Assembly: GCA_963756425.1 (NCBI GenBank)
Contig: CAVWNW010000018.1
Coordinates: forward strand, 1-64,000
DNA from: DASQUK01 sp963756425
GTDB lineage: Bacteria > Actinomycetota > Acidimicrobiia > Acidimicrobiales > VFJN01
Length of the DNA: 64,000 bases
Reading direction: 5' to 3'
Shown: in pieces, positions 41,167 through 50,144 of the stretch
Position numbering within the stretch: position 1 is the stretch's first letter
How the letters are laid out: each line of letters opens with the position of its first letter
Translations under genes and position numbers: made by a program
The notes under the pieces: generated by a model
Told to the model about the DNA's origin: nothing
The model's database searches: none
The model's input: the letters and a program-made list of their open reading frames with translations, nothing else

Positions 41167-43656
41167 ATGGCTGATCTCGACACGTTGACTCTCCCGGTCC
41201 TCCCCCTCACCAACGACGTCGTGCTCCCGCACATGGTCGTGACTCTGGCCCTCGAGACCGACGAGGCCCGCGCCGCCGCTGACGCCGCCGCCCGGGCCGA
41301 CGACACACTGTTGCTCGTCCCCCGCCAGGCCGACGGCCGCTACGCGCGCGTTGGCACGATCGCCCGGATCGAGAACCGTGGCAACCTCCCCGGCGGCATG
41401 TCCGCGCTGGTCATCCGCGCCACGACCCGCGCCGAAGTGGGTGTGGGCGTCATCGGCCAAACCAGCGCGCTGTGGGTGCACGTCACCCCGCTGCCCGACG
41501 GCGAGGTCACCGAGGAGGTCGATGAGCTTGCGACCGAGCTCCGGGCCGCGCTCCGCGCGCTGTTCGAGAGCCTCGGTGGCCGGCGGCTGACCGAGGTGCT
41601 GCGCGGGGTCGACGACCCGTCGGCCCTGGCCGACATCGTCGGCTGGTGGCCCGACCTGGCCGTCGAGCGGAAGGTCGAGCTGCTCGAGACACCCGAGCTG
41701 GTCGGGCGCCTGCGCCTGGTGCTGGGCTGGGTCAAAGAGGCGCTGGCCGAGCACGAGCTGGCCGACAAGATCCGTCACGACGTCTCCGAGGGGCTGGAGT
41801 CCCGGCAGCGCGAGTTCCTGCTGCGCCAGCAGATGGACGCGATCCGCAAGGAGCTGGGCGAGGACGGCGGCGACGACCTCGTCGGCGGCTACCGCGAGCG
41901 CCTGGCGAAGCTGGCCGAGGCCAAGGCCGTGACCGATGACACCCGCAAGGCAATCGAGCGCGAGGTCGATCGGCTGGAGCGCACGCCCGAACAGAACACC
42001 GAGCACGGCTGGATCCGTAACTGGCTCGACACCGTGTTCGAGATCCCTTGGGGCGAGCGCAGCGTGGACGACTACGACATGGACCGCGCCCGCCAGGTCC
42101 TCGACGAGGACCACACCGGCCTCGACGAGGTGAAGGACCGCATCGTCGAGATGCTGGCCGTGCGCAAGCTGCTGGCCGAACGCGCCGCGGAGTCGGTGGA
42201 TGACGATGCCGACACCCCCGACACCAACGCCGATGGCAGTGCGACCGATGGCAACGGGAGCGACGGCGACGCCAACGACGGCGACGCCGGCGAGCGGCCG
42301 CGGCCCCACACGGTGCCCGATGTCGACGCCTCGGGCCGCAAGCCTGGCGCCATCCTGGCCCTTGCCGGCCCTCCCGGCGTGGGCAAGACCTCGCTTGGGG
42401 CCTCAGTGGCGCGCGCCCTGGGCCGCCGCTTCACCCGTGTCGCCCTGGGCGGCATCCGGGACGAGGCGGAGATCCGGGGTCACCGGCGCACCTACGTCGG
42501 TGCCCAGCCGGGGCGCGTCGTGAGAGCCCTGCAGGAGGCCGGGACCATGAACCCCGTCGTCCTGCTCGACGAGGTCGACAAGCTCGGCGCCGACTGGCGC
42601 GGCGATCCCTCATCGGCACTGCTCGAGGTCCTCGACCCCGCGCAGAACCACACGTTCCGTGACCACTACCTGGAGGTTGACCTCGACCTGTCGGACGTGC
42701 TGTTCATCGCCACGGCCAACATGCTCGAGCAGATCCCCGGGCCGCTCCTGGACCGGCTGGAGGTCATCCGTCTCGACGGTTACACCGAGGCCGAGAAGGT
42801 CGTCATCGCACGTGACCACCTGTTCCGGCGCCAGCTGCGCCGCAACGGGCTCCGCGACGACGAGGTCGACGTCACCGATGCCGCCCTCGGCGAGATCGTT
42901 GACGGCTACACCCGGGAAGCCGGGGTCCGAAACCTCGAGCGTGAGCTCGGCAAGGTGCTGCGCAAGGTGGCCACCGAGGTCGCCAAGGGCAGCGAGACGC
43001 CCATCGTGGTCGGCATCGACGACCTGCCCAACTACCTGGGCCGGCGTCGGTTCTTCGACGAGGCTGCCGACCGGACCGTCGTGCCCGGCGTGGCCACCGG
43101 CCTTGCGGTCACCGGCGTGGGCGGCGACGTCCTGTTCGTCGAGGCGACATCGATGCCGGGCGAGTCGGGCAACGGCCTCACGGTCACCGGCCAGCTCGGC
43201 GACGTCATGAAGGAGTCGGCGCAAATCGCCTTGTCCTACGTGCGTTCCAAGGCGCACGCGCTGGGCATCGAGCCCTCCGCCCTCGAGGACAAGCGCTTCC
43301 ACGTCCACTTCCCCGCCGGCGCCATCCCCAAGGACGGCCCGTCGGCCGGTGTCACGATGACCACCGCGCTGGTGAGCCTGTTGCGGGACACCCCGATGCG
43401 TCCCACCGTGGCGATGACCGGCGAGGTCACGCTGTCGGGACGGGTGCTGCCCATCGGCGGCGTCAAGCAGAAGGTGCTGGCCGCCCACCGGGCCGGGCTA
43501 CGCGAGGTGATCTTGCCGCTCCGCAACGAGCCCGACCTGGACGACGTGCCGGAAGCCGTGCGCCAGGAGATGACGTTCCACCCCGTGGCCGACGTCTCCC
43601 GCGTGCTCGAGCTGGCGCTCGAGCCCGCGCCGGTGCCGGAGACGCTGGCGGCCTAA
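41167..43656 (+). CDS. lon: Lon protease with an acidic linker inserted before the AAA+ core
   Basis: An 829-residue protein. An N-terminal substrate domain (LPVLPLTNDVVLPHMVV) and coiled-coil region (SRQREFLLRQQMDAIRKELG) are followed by AAA+ (Walker A GPPGVGKT, about 401-408) and the protease domain with Ser726 in KDGPSAGV and Lys769 in GGVKQK. Between LLAERAAES and GAILALAG lies an Asp/Gly/Asn-rich stretch (about residues 342-392) not found in standard Lon. It should degrade misfolded and regulatory proteins. The start has GAGGAA upstream; a HAIR-like site precedes the gene. Confidence 0.95.
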   Translation: MADLDTLTLPVLPLTNDVVLPHMVVTLALETDEARAAADAAARADDTLLLVPRQADGRYARVGTIARIENRGNLPGGMSALVIRATTRAEVGVGVIGQTSALWVHVTPLPDGEVTEEVDELATELRAALRALFESLGGRRLTEVLRGVDDPSALADIVGWWPDLAVERKVELLETPELVGRLRLVLGWVKEALAEHELADKIRHDVSEGLESRQREFLLRQQMDAIRKELGEDGGDDLVGGYRERLAKLAEAKAVTDDTRKAIEREVDRLERTPEQNTEHGWIRNWLDTVFEIPWGERSVDDYDMDRARQVLDEDHTGLDEVKDRIVEMLAVRKLLAERAAESVDDDADTPDTNADGSATDGNGSDGDANDGDAGERPRPHTVPDVDASGRKPGAILALAGPPGVGKTSLGASVARALGRRFTRVALGGIRDEAEIRGHRRTYVGAQPGRVVRALQEAGTMNPVVLLDEVDKLGADWRGDPSSALLEVLDPAQNHTFRDHYLEVDLDLSDVLFIATANMLEQIPGPLLDRLEVIRLDGYTEAEKVVIARDHLFRRQLRRNGLRDDEVDVTDAALGEIVDGYTREAGVRNLERELGKVLRKVATEVAKGSETPIVVGIDDLPNYLGRRRFFDEAADRTVVPGVATGLAVTGVGGDVLFVEATSMPGESGNGLTVTGQLGDVMKESAQIALSYVRSKAHALGIEPSALEDKRFHVHFPAGAIPKDGPSAGVTMTTALVSLLRDTPMRPTVAMTGEVTLSGRVLPIGGVKQKVLAAHRAGLREVILPLRNEPDLDDVPEAVRQEMTFHPVADVSRVLELALEPAPVPETLAA

Positions 43657-43662
43657 CGCATT

Positions 43663-43706
43663 CCTGCCGCGGGATTGGTGGCCATCGCCACCAATCCCGC
43701 GGCAGG
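43663..43706 (+). terminator. 44-bp palindromic repeat serving as lon terminator
   Basis: Near-perfect palindrome starting CCTGCCGCGGGATTGGTGGC and followed directly by TTTTT, 6 bp after the lon stop. Same repeat family as 33490-33533 and 49169-49212. Confidence 0.8.
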
Positions 43707-43726
43707 TTTTTCGTAATGTCGGAGCA

Positions 43727-46084
43727 ATGACATCGGAGCTCGACACGCGGCCCGGCGCGACGGCGTACCGGGCACCGGAGCCACCGCCGTCGGAGCCGAG
43801 CGTTCACCTGCCGCCCGACGGGCCCGGGTACCGGCTCAAGCGCAAGCTGCTCGGCAAGCCGATGCACTCGGAGCAGCTCGAGCACGAGCGCCTGGGTAAG
43901 CCCACGGCCCTGGCGGTCTTCGCCTCCGACAACCTGTCGTCGTCGGCGTACGCCACCGAGGAGATCCTCCACGTCCTCGTGCCCGCGGTCGGGATCGCGG
44001 CCTTCTCGCTGGTCCTCCCGATCACGGGGGCCATGCTGGTCGTGCTCGGCCTGCTGATCATCAGCTACCGCGAGACGATCAAGGAGTACCCGTCGGCGGG
44101 CGGCGCCTACCTGGTCACGCGCGACAACTTCGGCATCGTCACCGCCCAGGTGGCGGGTGCCGCGCTGCTGATCGGCTACATCCTCACGGTGGCGGTGTCG
44201 GTCGCAGCGGGCAGCGCCGCGCTGAGCTCGTCGATCGGGGCCCTGGCGCCGTGGCGGGTGCCGATCTCGCTGGGTTTCATCGCCCTCATTGCCTTCGGGA
44301 ACCTGCGCGGGGTCCGGGAGTCGGGGCGCATATTCGCCGCGCCCACGTTCTTCTTCATGGCCAACATGGCCGTGCTGCTGGTCCTCGGCCTGGTGCGGTA
44401 CCTCACGGGCGATCTCGAGGTCGTCGGCCGCCACCTGCCGGGCATGGTCGAGTTCGGCGACGAGGGCACGGGCGTGCTGCTGGGGGCGTCCGCCTTCGTG
44501 ATCGCCAAGGCGTTCGCTTCGGGTGGTGCCGCGGTCACCGGCGTCGAGGCCATCTCCAACGGCGTTCCCGCCTTCCGCAAGCCCGAGTGGCGCAACGCGC
44601 GCCAGACCCTGGTCGTCATGGGCAGCGGACTGGCGGTGATGTTCCTCGGCCTGTCGTTCCTGGCGTCCAAGGTCGAGGTGGCCCCGTTCGAGGACGGCAC
44701 GCCCACGGTGCTCGCGCAGATCGGCGAGGTGGTGTACGGCAACGGGTCGGTGGGCGAGGCGATGTCCGGCGTCCTCAACATCGCCACGATGCTCATCCTG
44801 GTGCTGGCGGCCAACACCGGATTCGCCGACTTCCCGCGGCTGGCGAGCCTGCAGGCCGGCGACAACTTCCTGCCCCGGCAACTCACCAAGCGCGGCCACC
44901 GCCTGGTGTTCTCCAACGGCATCCTCGCCCTTGCCGGCGCTGCCGCCGTCCTCGTGGTCCTCACCGGCGCGGAGGTCACGCGGCTGATCCCGCTCTACGC
45001 CATCTCGGTGTTCACCGGGTTCACCCTGTCGCAGTCGGGGATGACCAAGCACCACCTGCGCAAGCGCGAAACGGGATGGGTGGCCGGCCTGCTCGCCAAC
45101 GGCGTGGGCGCCATCTTGTCGGGCCTGATCGTGCTGATCGTGGTGGTCACCCGGTTCAACGACGCCTGGCCGATCCTGCCGATCATGCCGGTGTTCGTGA
45201 TCATCCTGCTCCGGCTCAACCGCCAATACGAGCGGGAGCGCAGCGCGCTCGAGCACGACGTGCCGGCCGCGGCCACCGCGCCGATCCTCCACCGGCATGT
45301 CGTGATGGTCTTCGTCGACCGGCTCGACCTGGCCGCGGCCCGAGCCATCCAGTACGCGCGCACGCTCACACCCGACGAGCTGCGGGCGGTGCATTTCGTC
45401 GTGGACGACGACGCCGCGGCCCGCCTGGCCGCGGAGTGGCGGCGGCTGGGCCTGTCACGGGTCCCGCTGGAGCTGGTCGCGTGCCCCGACCGGCGCCTGA
45501 CCCGCGGGGCCGTCGAGCACGTCGCCCGCGAGCTGTCGGACGGCGAGACCGAGGTGTCGGTGCTCCTCCCCGATCGCAAGTACAACGGGCTGTGGCACCG
45601 CATCCTCCACGACCGGACGGCAGAGGCCATTCAGTCCGAGGTGTCGAAACTGCCCCACGCCAACGTCACGACCGTGCCCTTCCACTTCGACGTGTGGCTA
45701 TCGGAGGAGTCCCTTGCGATGGTGCCGCCGGTGCACCGCGGCCGCATCGCCGAGGGTACCGACGGGCCGGGAGCGGCGGCGCAGCGACCCCCGCACGACG
45801 ACGTCTCGACGGTGACGGCCATCGACGCGGTCCGCTGGCGCGATCGGGTCCGGGTCCGGGGCCAGGTGCGTTCCATGCGGGTGGCGCCCCAACGCGACGT
45901 CGCCACACTCGAGTGCGTGATCGACGACGGCACCGGGACGCTGCTGGCGGTGTTCCTCGGCCGGCGGGAGCTCGCCGGGGTGAACGTCGGCAGCCGCATC
46001 GAGTTGGTGGGCACGGCCGGCGTGCACCAGAACCGCCTGGCCATCCTCAACCCCAGCTACCGGCTCCTCACCACTATCGCCTGA
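43727..46084 (+). CDS. APC/KimA-like transporter fused to an OB-fold domain
   Basis: A 785-residue protein. A cytoplasmic N-terminus (KRKLLGKPMHSEQLEHERLG) is followed by about 12 membrane helices (65-520) with the KimA/APC-type FASDNLSSSAYATEE segment. A soluble region resembling a universal-stress-like domain follows (about 535-680, HVVMVFVDRLDLAAARAIQY). The last 90 residues (VSTVTAIDAVRWRDRVRVRG to GVHQNRLAILNPSY) look like a nucleic-acid-binding OB fold. In M. tuberculosis an APC transporter and a separate OB-fold protein are encoded close together (Rv2690c, Rv2694c), alongside TrkA-type K+ genes; here they appear fused. Potassium uptake is plausible, not shown. Confidence 0.82.
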   Translation: MTSELDTRPGATAYRAPEPPPSEPSVHLPPDGPGYRLKRKLLGKPMHSEQLEHERLGKPTALAVFASDNLSSSAYATEEILHVLVPAVGIAAFSLVLPITGAMLVVLGLLIISYRETIKEYPSAGGAYLVTRDNFGIVTAQVAGAALLIGYILTVAVSVAAGSAALSSSIGALAPWRVPISLGFIALIAFGNLRGVRESGRIFAAPTFFFMANMAVLLVLGLVRYLTGDLEVVGRHLPGMVEFGDEGTGVLLGASAFVIAKAFASGGAAVTGVEAISNGVPAFRKPEWRNARQTLVVMGSGLAVMFLGLSFLASKVEVAPFEDGTPTVLAQIGEVVYGNGSVGEAMSGVLNIATMLILVLAANTGFADFPRLASLQAGDNFLPRQLTKRGHRLVFSNGILALAGAAAVLVVLTGAEVTRLIPLYAISVFTGFTLSQSGMTKHHLRKRETGWVAGLLANGVGAILSGLIVLIVVVTRFNDAWPILPIMPVFVIILLRLNRQYERERSALEHDVPAAATAPILHRHVVMVFVDRLDLAAARAIQYARTLTPDELRAVHFVVDDDAAARLAAEWRRLGLSRVPLELVACPDRRLTRGAVEHVARELSDGETEVSVLLPDRKYNGLWHRILHDRTAEAIQSEVSKLPHANVTTVPFHFDVWLSEESLAMVPPVHRGRIAEGTDGPGAAAQRPPHDDVSTVTAIDAVRWRDRVRVRGQVRSMRVAPQRDVATLECVIDDGTGTLLAVFLGRRELAGVNVGSRIELVGTAGVHQNRLAILNPSYRLLTTIA

Positions 46085-46118
46085 CGCGGTCCTGCCGCAG
46101 GTTTCGCGTCGAAGTGCG

Positions 46119-46283
46119 TCAGGCGGTGGGGACGTACTTCCGGCAGTTCGAGTTCGCCACGTTGGTGCTGAAGTCGACCGCCGACGTGTCGAGCGGCCGG
46201 AAACCGACCGCCGCTGCTCGCGGTCCTGGCCATCCCGCCCCTGGTCGTCGGCGTCGTGCGCTGGCTCCGGCGACCCCGCTTCT
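46119..46283. pseudogene. Two opposed gene remnants
   Basis: On the minus strand 46119-46200 reads PLDTSAVDFSTNVANSNC and ends at a stop, with every third position G or C. On the plus strand about 46203-46283 reads PPLLAVLAIPPLVVGVVRWL and ends RRPRF-stop, like a final membrane helix. Neither has a start. They may be C-terminal leftovers of two genes whose 5' parts were deleted at a junction near 46200. The pieces are too short to name. Confidence 0.35.
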
Positions 46284-46349
46284 GACCGCCAGACCGGGCA
46301 GGGCCGCCCTCGATTGCAGCCACGCCTCGGCGGCAAGAGACTGCTGAGT

Positions 46350-47789
46350 GTGGAGGACCACGTAGGCGACCTCGCCGCCCTCGCCGCCGACCTGCGCGCG
46401 GCGCTGGCGCCCGACCGGGTGCGGACCGAGGCCGTCGAGCTCGGCCTGTACGGGCGGGACGCCTCGGTGATGACCGGGGCGGCGGCGGTGGTCTGCTTCC
46501 CGCTCACGACCGACGAGGTGGCCGCCGCCGTCCGCACCGCCTGCCGCCACGGGCGCCCGTTCGTGGCCCGGGGATCGGGGACGGGCCTCGCCGGCGGGGC
46601 GGTGCCCGTGGGCGACCCGGTCGTGATCGTCACCACCAAGATGGACCGGATCCTGGAGGTCGACCCCGTGGACCGGGTCGCGTGGGTGCAGCCCGGCGTG
46701 ATCAACCTGGACCTCACCCGGGCCCTGGCCCCGCACGGGCTCCACTTCGCACCCGACCCGTCGAGCCAGCAGGCGTGCACCATCGGCGGCAACGTGGCCA
46801 ACAACTCCGGGGGGCCGCACTGCCTGGCGTACGGCGTGACCAGCGCCCACGTCCTGGCACTCGAGGTGGTGCTGCCCGACGGGTCGGTCACCCTGCTCGG
46901 GGGCCTCGATCCCGAGCCCGCCGGGCTCGACCTGCGGGGCGTGTTCGTGGGAAGCGAGGGCACGCTCGGCATCGCGACGCGCATCGCCGTGCGCCTGACG
47001 CCCGACCCGCCGGCGGTGGCGACCCTGCTGCTCGACTTCGATTCCGTCGATGACGCCGCCGAGACGGTGAGCGCCATCATCGCCGGGGGGTTGTTGCCCG
47101 CGGCTCTCGAGATGATGGACAGGCGCATCACGCAGGCGGCCGAGGACTTCGTCCACGCCGGGTACCCGACCGACGCCGCCGCCGTACTGCTCGTGGAGCT
47201 CGACGGCCTCCCGGCGGGCGTGGACGCCGGCGTCGAGCAGGTGCGGACGGTCGGACTGGCCCACGGCGCCCGGACAGTGCGGGTGGCCGCCGACGACGCC
47301 GAGCGGGCCCTGCTGTGGAAGGGCCGGAAGTCCGCCTTCGGCGCGGTCGCTCGGCTGGCGCCCAACTACTACCTACACGACACCGTCGTCCCCCGCACCC
47401 GCCTGTGCGAGGTGCTCACGCAGGTCTACGCCATTGCCGAACGCCACGACCTCGGCGTGATGAACGTGTTCCACGCCGGCGACGGCAACCTCCACCCGCT
47501 GCTGCTGTTCGACGCTCGCGAGCCGGGCGTGATGGAGCGCGTCCATGCCGCCGGCGAGGAGATCGTCCGGGTGTCGCTGGATGCCGGCGGTGTGCTGTCC
47601 GGCGAGCACGGGATCGGCCTCGAGAAGCGCGACCTGATGCCCCTGCTCTTCGGGCCCGATGACCTCGACGCCCAGGCCCGGCTGCGCGAGGCGTTCGATC
47701 CCGACGGCGTGGCGAACCCCACCAAGATCCTGCCGGCGGGCAGTCGCTGCGGCGACTTGCAGAGCGTGCCGGAGGGCGTGTGGGTATGA
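46350..47789 (+). CDS. glcD: FAD-linked oxidase, glycolate oxidase subunit GlcD-like
   Basis: About 479 residues from the GTG at 46350 (a TTG at 46314 is the alternative). The PCMH/FAD domain has VARGSGTGLAGGAVPVGD and TIGGNVANNSGGPHCLAYGV; the C-terminal domain has NVFHAGDGNLHPLLLFDARE and SGEHGIGLEKRDLM. It oxidises glycolate or a related 2-hydroxyacid, passing electrons to GlcF. The stop overlaps the glcE start (ATGA). Lactate or other substrates are possible in this family. Confidence 0.9.
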   Translation: MEDHVGDLAALAADLRAALAPDRVRTEAVELGLYGRDASVMTGAAAVVCFPLTTDEVAAAVRTACRHGRPFVARGSGTGLAGGAVPVGDPVVIVTTKMDRILEVDPVDRVAWVQPGVINLDLTRALAPHGLHFAPDPSSQQACTIGGNVANNSGGPHCLAYGVTSAHVLALEVVLPDGSVTLLGGLDPEPAGLDLRGVFVGSEGTLGIATRIAVRLTPDPPAVATLLLDFDSVDDAAETVSAIIAGGLLPAALEMMDRRITQAAEDFVHAGYPTDAAAVLLVELDGLPAGVDAGVEQVRTVGLAHGARTVRVAADDAERALLWKGRKSAFGAVARLAPNYYLHDTVVPRTRLCEVLTQVYAIAERHDLGVMNVFHAGDGNLHPLLLFDAREPGVMERVHAAGEEIVRVSLDAGGVLSGEHGIGLEKRDLMPLLFGPDDLDAQARLREAFDPDGVANPTKILPAGSRCGDLQSVPEGVWV

Positions 47790-48736
47790 GCGCCGCGACG
47801 ACCGGGGCGGTTGAGGCCTTCGCCGCCGAGGTGGGCCCGGCGGACGCCGGACCGGTCAGCGCCGTCGGCGGGCGGACGCAGTGGGGCGTCGGCGGCGGGG
47901 TCTCCCCGGACGCGCGCGAGCTGCGGGCCCCGGCGGGCATCGTCGCCGTCGAGGCCGCCGACATGACCGTGCGGGTGCGCGCCGCGACGACGGTGGCGGA
48001 GCTCGACGCCGCCCTCGCCGAGGTAGGCCAGACCGTGGCGCTGCCGGCGTGGGACGGCGCCACTGTGGGCGGCGTCCTGGCCGTGGGCCACAGCGGGCTG
48101 CGGCGGCTCGGCTGGGGACCGGTCCGGGACACGCTCCTCGAGGCCCGGGTGGTGACCGCGGACGGCCGCGTCGTGAAGGCGGGCGGGCCGACGGTCAAGA
48201 ACGTCTCCGGGTACGACCTGTGCCGGTTGCTCGTGGGCTCGCTGGGCACACTGGCGTTCACCGCCGAGGTGGTGCTGCGGACGCGCCCGCTACCGCCGGC
48301 CGAACGCTGGCTGGCGGGCGACGCCGACCCGTTCGCCCTGGTCGAACGGCTCTACCGGCCGGCGGCGATCCTGTGGGACGGGACCACGACGTGGGTGCTG
48401 CTCGACGGCCATCCGGATGACGTGGCGGCGCAGTCGGCGCTCGCCGGCCTGGCGGACGCCGACGGCCCGCCGGCTCTGCCGGGCCCGCACCGCTGGTCGC
48501 TGCGCCCGTCCGAGCTGCCCGCCCTCGGCGGTGACGGATCAGGCGACGGGCCGGGGCGGTTCGTGGCCGAGGTGGGCGTCGGCGTCGTCCACGCCGAGCG
48601 GCCGCCGCCGGCCCGCCCGATCGACCCCCAGGTCGCCGAGCTGCACCGCCGGCTCAAGGCGGTCTTCGATCCCGGCGGCCGACTCAACCCCGGCCGGGAC
48701 CCGTTGGCCGGGACGGCTGCGGAGGCGGCGGCATGA
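47786..48736 (+). CDS. glcE: FAD-binding oxidase subunit GlcE-like
   Basis: A 316-residue protein from the ATG at 47786 in an ATGA overlap with glcD. The FAD domain is represented by RTQWGVGGGVSPDARELRAP, GATVGGVLAVGHSGLRRLGW and GPTVKNVSGYDLCRLLVGS. It is shorter than GlcD and lacks its substrate domain, as usual for GlcE. It is followed by a 140-bp insertion, not directly by glcF. Confidence 0.87.
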   Translation: MSAATTGAVEAFAAEVGPADAGPVSAVGGRTQWGVGGGVSPDARELRAPAGIVAVEAADMTVRVRAATTVAELDAALAEVGQTVALPAWDGATVGGVLAVGHSGLRRLGWGPVRDTLLEARVVTADGRVVKAGGPTVKNVSGYDLCRLLVGSLGTLAFTAEVVLRTRPLPPAERWLAGDADPFALVERLYRPAAILWDGTTTWVLLDGHPDDVAAQSALAGLADADGPPALPGPHRWSLRPSELPALGGDGSGDGPGRFVAEVGVGVVHAERPPPARPIDPQVAELHRRLKAVFDPGGRLNPGRDPLAGTAAEAAA

Positions 48737-48737
48737 C

Positions 48738-48877
48738 CGCCAACCGGCGTCCCAAAGCGCCGGAATCCGTCACATCCGAACGCCGGTACGAGACCTCGTC
48801 GCGCACCACAGCCAAGCGGCGTCCCCAACCGCCGGAATCCGTCACATCCGAACGCCGGAACGGTTGGCCGGCATGAC
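48738..48877 (+). repeat. 140-bp insertion with two 52-bp direct repeats
   Basis: Two nearly identical 52-bp units (48739-48790 and 48811-48862; 72-bp period) with inverted ends CCGGCGT/ACGCCGG. The insertion is bounded by 9-bp direct repeats CGGCATGAC at 48729-48737 and 48869-48877, like a target duplication at what was once an ATGA overlap of glcE and glcF. An open frame of 47 codons (48733-48876, containing ESVTSERR twice) bridges the genes with ATGA at both ends. Confidence 0.75.
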
Positions 48878-50144
48878 GGAAGGCGCCGCGCCCTTCCGCG
48901 TCGACCTCGGCGTCGCCGACGACGAGCTGGCGTGCTGCGTCGCCTGCGGGCTGTGCCTGCCGCACTGCCCGACGTACCGGGTGACCGGCGAGGAGGCGCT
49001 GTCGCCGCGGGGCCGGATCGCCGCCATGCGCCAGGTGCAGTGGGAGGGCGCCGAGATCGACGGCGCCTTCCTGCGCTCGATGGCCACCTGCGTCCAGTGC
49101 CGCGGCTGCGAGACCGCCTGCCCATCGGGGGTGCCGTTCGGCCACCTGATCGAGGACACCAAGGCGAACCTGCCGCGGGATCGGTGGCCCCGGCAACCGA
49201 TCCCGCGGCAGGAAGCGCTGTTGGGCCTCGGACTCCGAGCCCTCGCCCACCACCGGCTCCTGCTGGCGGGCTCGTCGCTCCTGGGGCTGGCCCAGCGCGT
49301 GCGGCTGCTGCCGCGGCGTCTGTCGCGCCGGCTCGGCCTGCCCGACCGGGTGCCGGTCCGCCGGACGGCCCGCCTGCGTGCGTCGGGCCGCGACGTCTGG
49401 CTGTTCACCGGCTGCGTCATGGACGCCTGGATGCGCGACGTCCATGCCGACGTCCAACGCGTGATCGAGGCGACGGGGGCCGGCGTCGCGCTGCCGGGCG
49501 GCGACGCCGCCTGCTGCGGCGCCCTGGCGCTCCACGCCGGGCTGCGGCCGGATGCTCGGGCACTCGCGGAGCGCACCATGCGGGCGTTCCCCGGCGACGC
49601 CCCGATCCTGGTCGACGCCGCCGGCTGCGGCGCGATGCTCAAGGACTACGGCCATCTGCTCGGCACGCCCGAGGCGGAGGCATTCGGCGCCAGGGTGCGG
49701 GACGTCCACGAATGGCTGGCCGAGCGCGTCGAGCGGCTGCCGCCGCCGTCCGAGGTTGGCGAGCGCCCGACGGTCGCCCTGCAGGACCCCTGCCATCTGC
49801 GCCACGTCCAGCGCGTCCACCAGGCGGTGCGGACCGTGCTGTCCCCCTACGTGGACATCGTCGAGCTCGACGACGAGGGCCTGTGCTGCGGCGCCGGCGG
49901 TGCCTACGCCCTGAGCCAGCCCGAGCTGGCGAGCGCCATTCGCGAGCGCAAGGTCGCCGCCATCGCCCGCTCCGGCGCTCCCATGGTCGCCTCGGCCAAC
50001 CCGGGCTGCGCCCTGCACCTCGCGGCCGCCGGCGTCGAGGCGGTCCACCCCTGCCAGCTCGTGGCGCGGCGGCTGGCAACCCGGCGGCCTCAGCCGGTGG
50101 CGGCCGCCGGTTCGTCCCGCACGGCCGGCTCGCCGAGCTCGTAG
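48873..50144 (+). CDS. glcF: Fe-S oxidoreductase subunit GlcF-like with an internal palindromic repeat
   Basis: A 423-residue protein from the ATG at 48873. Two [4Fe-4S] sites appear in CCVACGLCLPHCPTY and CVQCRGCETACPSGV. The CCG domains include LFTGCVMDAWMRDVHADVQR, GGDAACCGALALHAG, LQDPCHLRHVQ and LCCGAGGAYALSQPE. It relays electrons from GlcD/E to the respiratory chain. A 44-bp palindrome (49169-49212) inside the frame adds the segment NLPRDRWPRQPIPRQEA between the ferredoxin part and the helical region, an insertion not expected in the family. The 3' end overlaps the convergent metallophosphoesterase gene by 55 bp. Confidence 0.9.
   Translation: MTEGAAPFRVDLGVADDELACCVACGLCLPHCPTYRVTGEEALSPRGRIAAMRQVQWEGAEIDGAFLRSMATCVQCRGCETACPSGVPFGHLIEDTKANLPRDRWPRQPIPRQEALLGLGLRALAHHRLLLAGSSLLGLAQRVRLLPRRLSRRLGLPDRVPVRRTARLRASGRDVWLFTGCVMDAWMRDVHADVQRVIEATGAGVALPGGDAACCGALALHAGLRPDARALAERTMRAFPGDAPILVDAAGCGAMLKDYGHLLGTPEAEAFGARVRDVHEWLAERVERLPPPSEVGERPTVALQDPCHLRHVQRVHQAVRTVLSPYVDIVELDDEGLCCGAGGAYALSQPELASAIRERKVAAIARSGAPMVASANPGCALHLAAAGVEAVHPCQLVARRLATRRPQPVAAAGSSRTAGSPSS
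49169..49212. repeat. 44-bp palindromic repeat inside glcF
   Basis: Starts CCTGCCGCGGGATCGGTGGC and closes with its complement; 21-bp arms with one mismatch and a 2-nt centre. Closely matches the lon terminator copy at 43663-43706. Here it is translated in frame within glcF. Confidence 0.8.
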
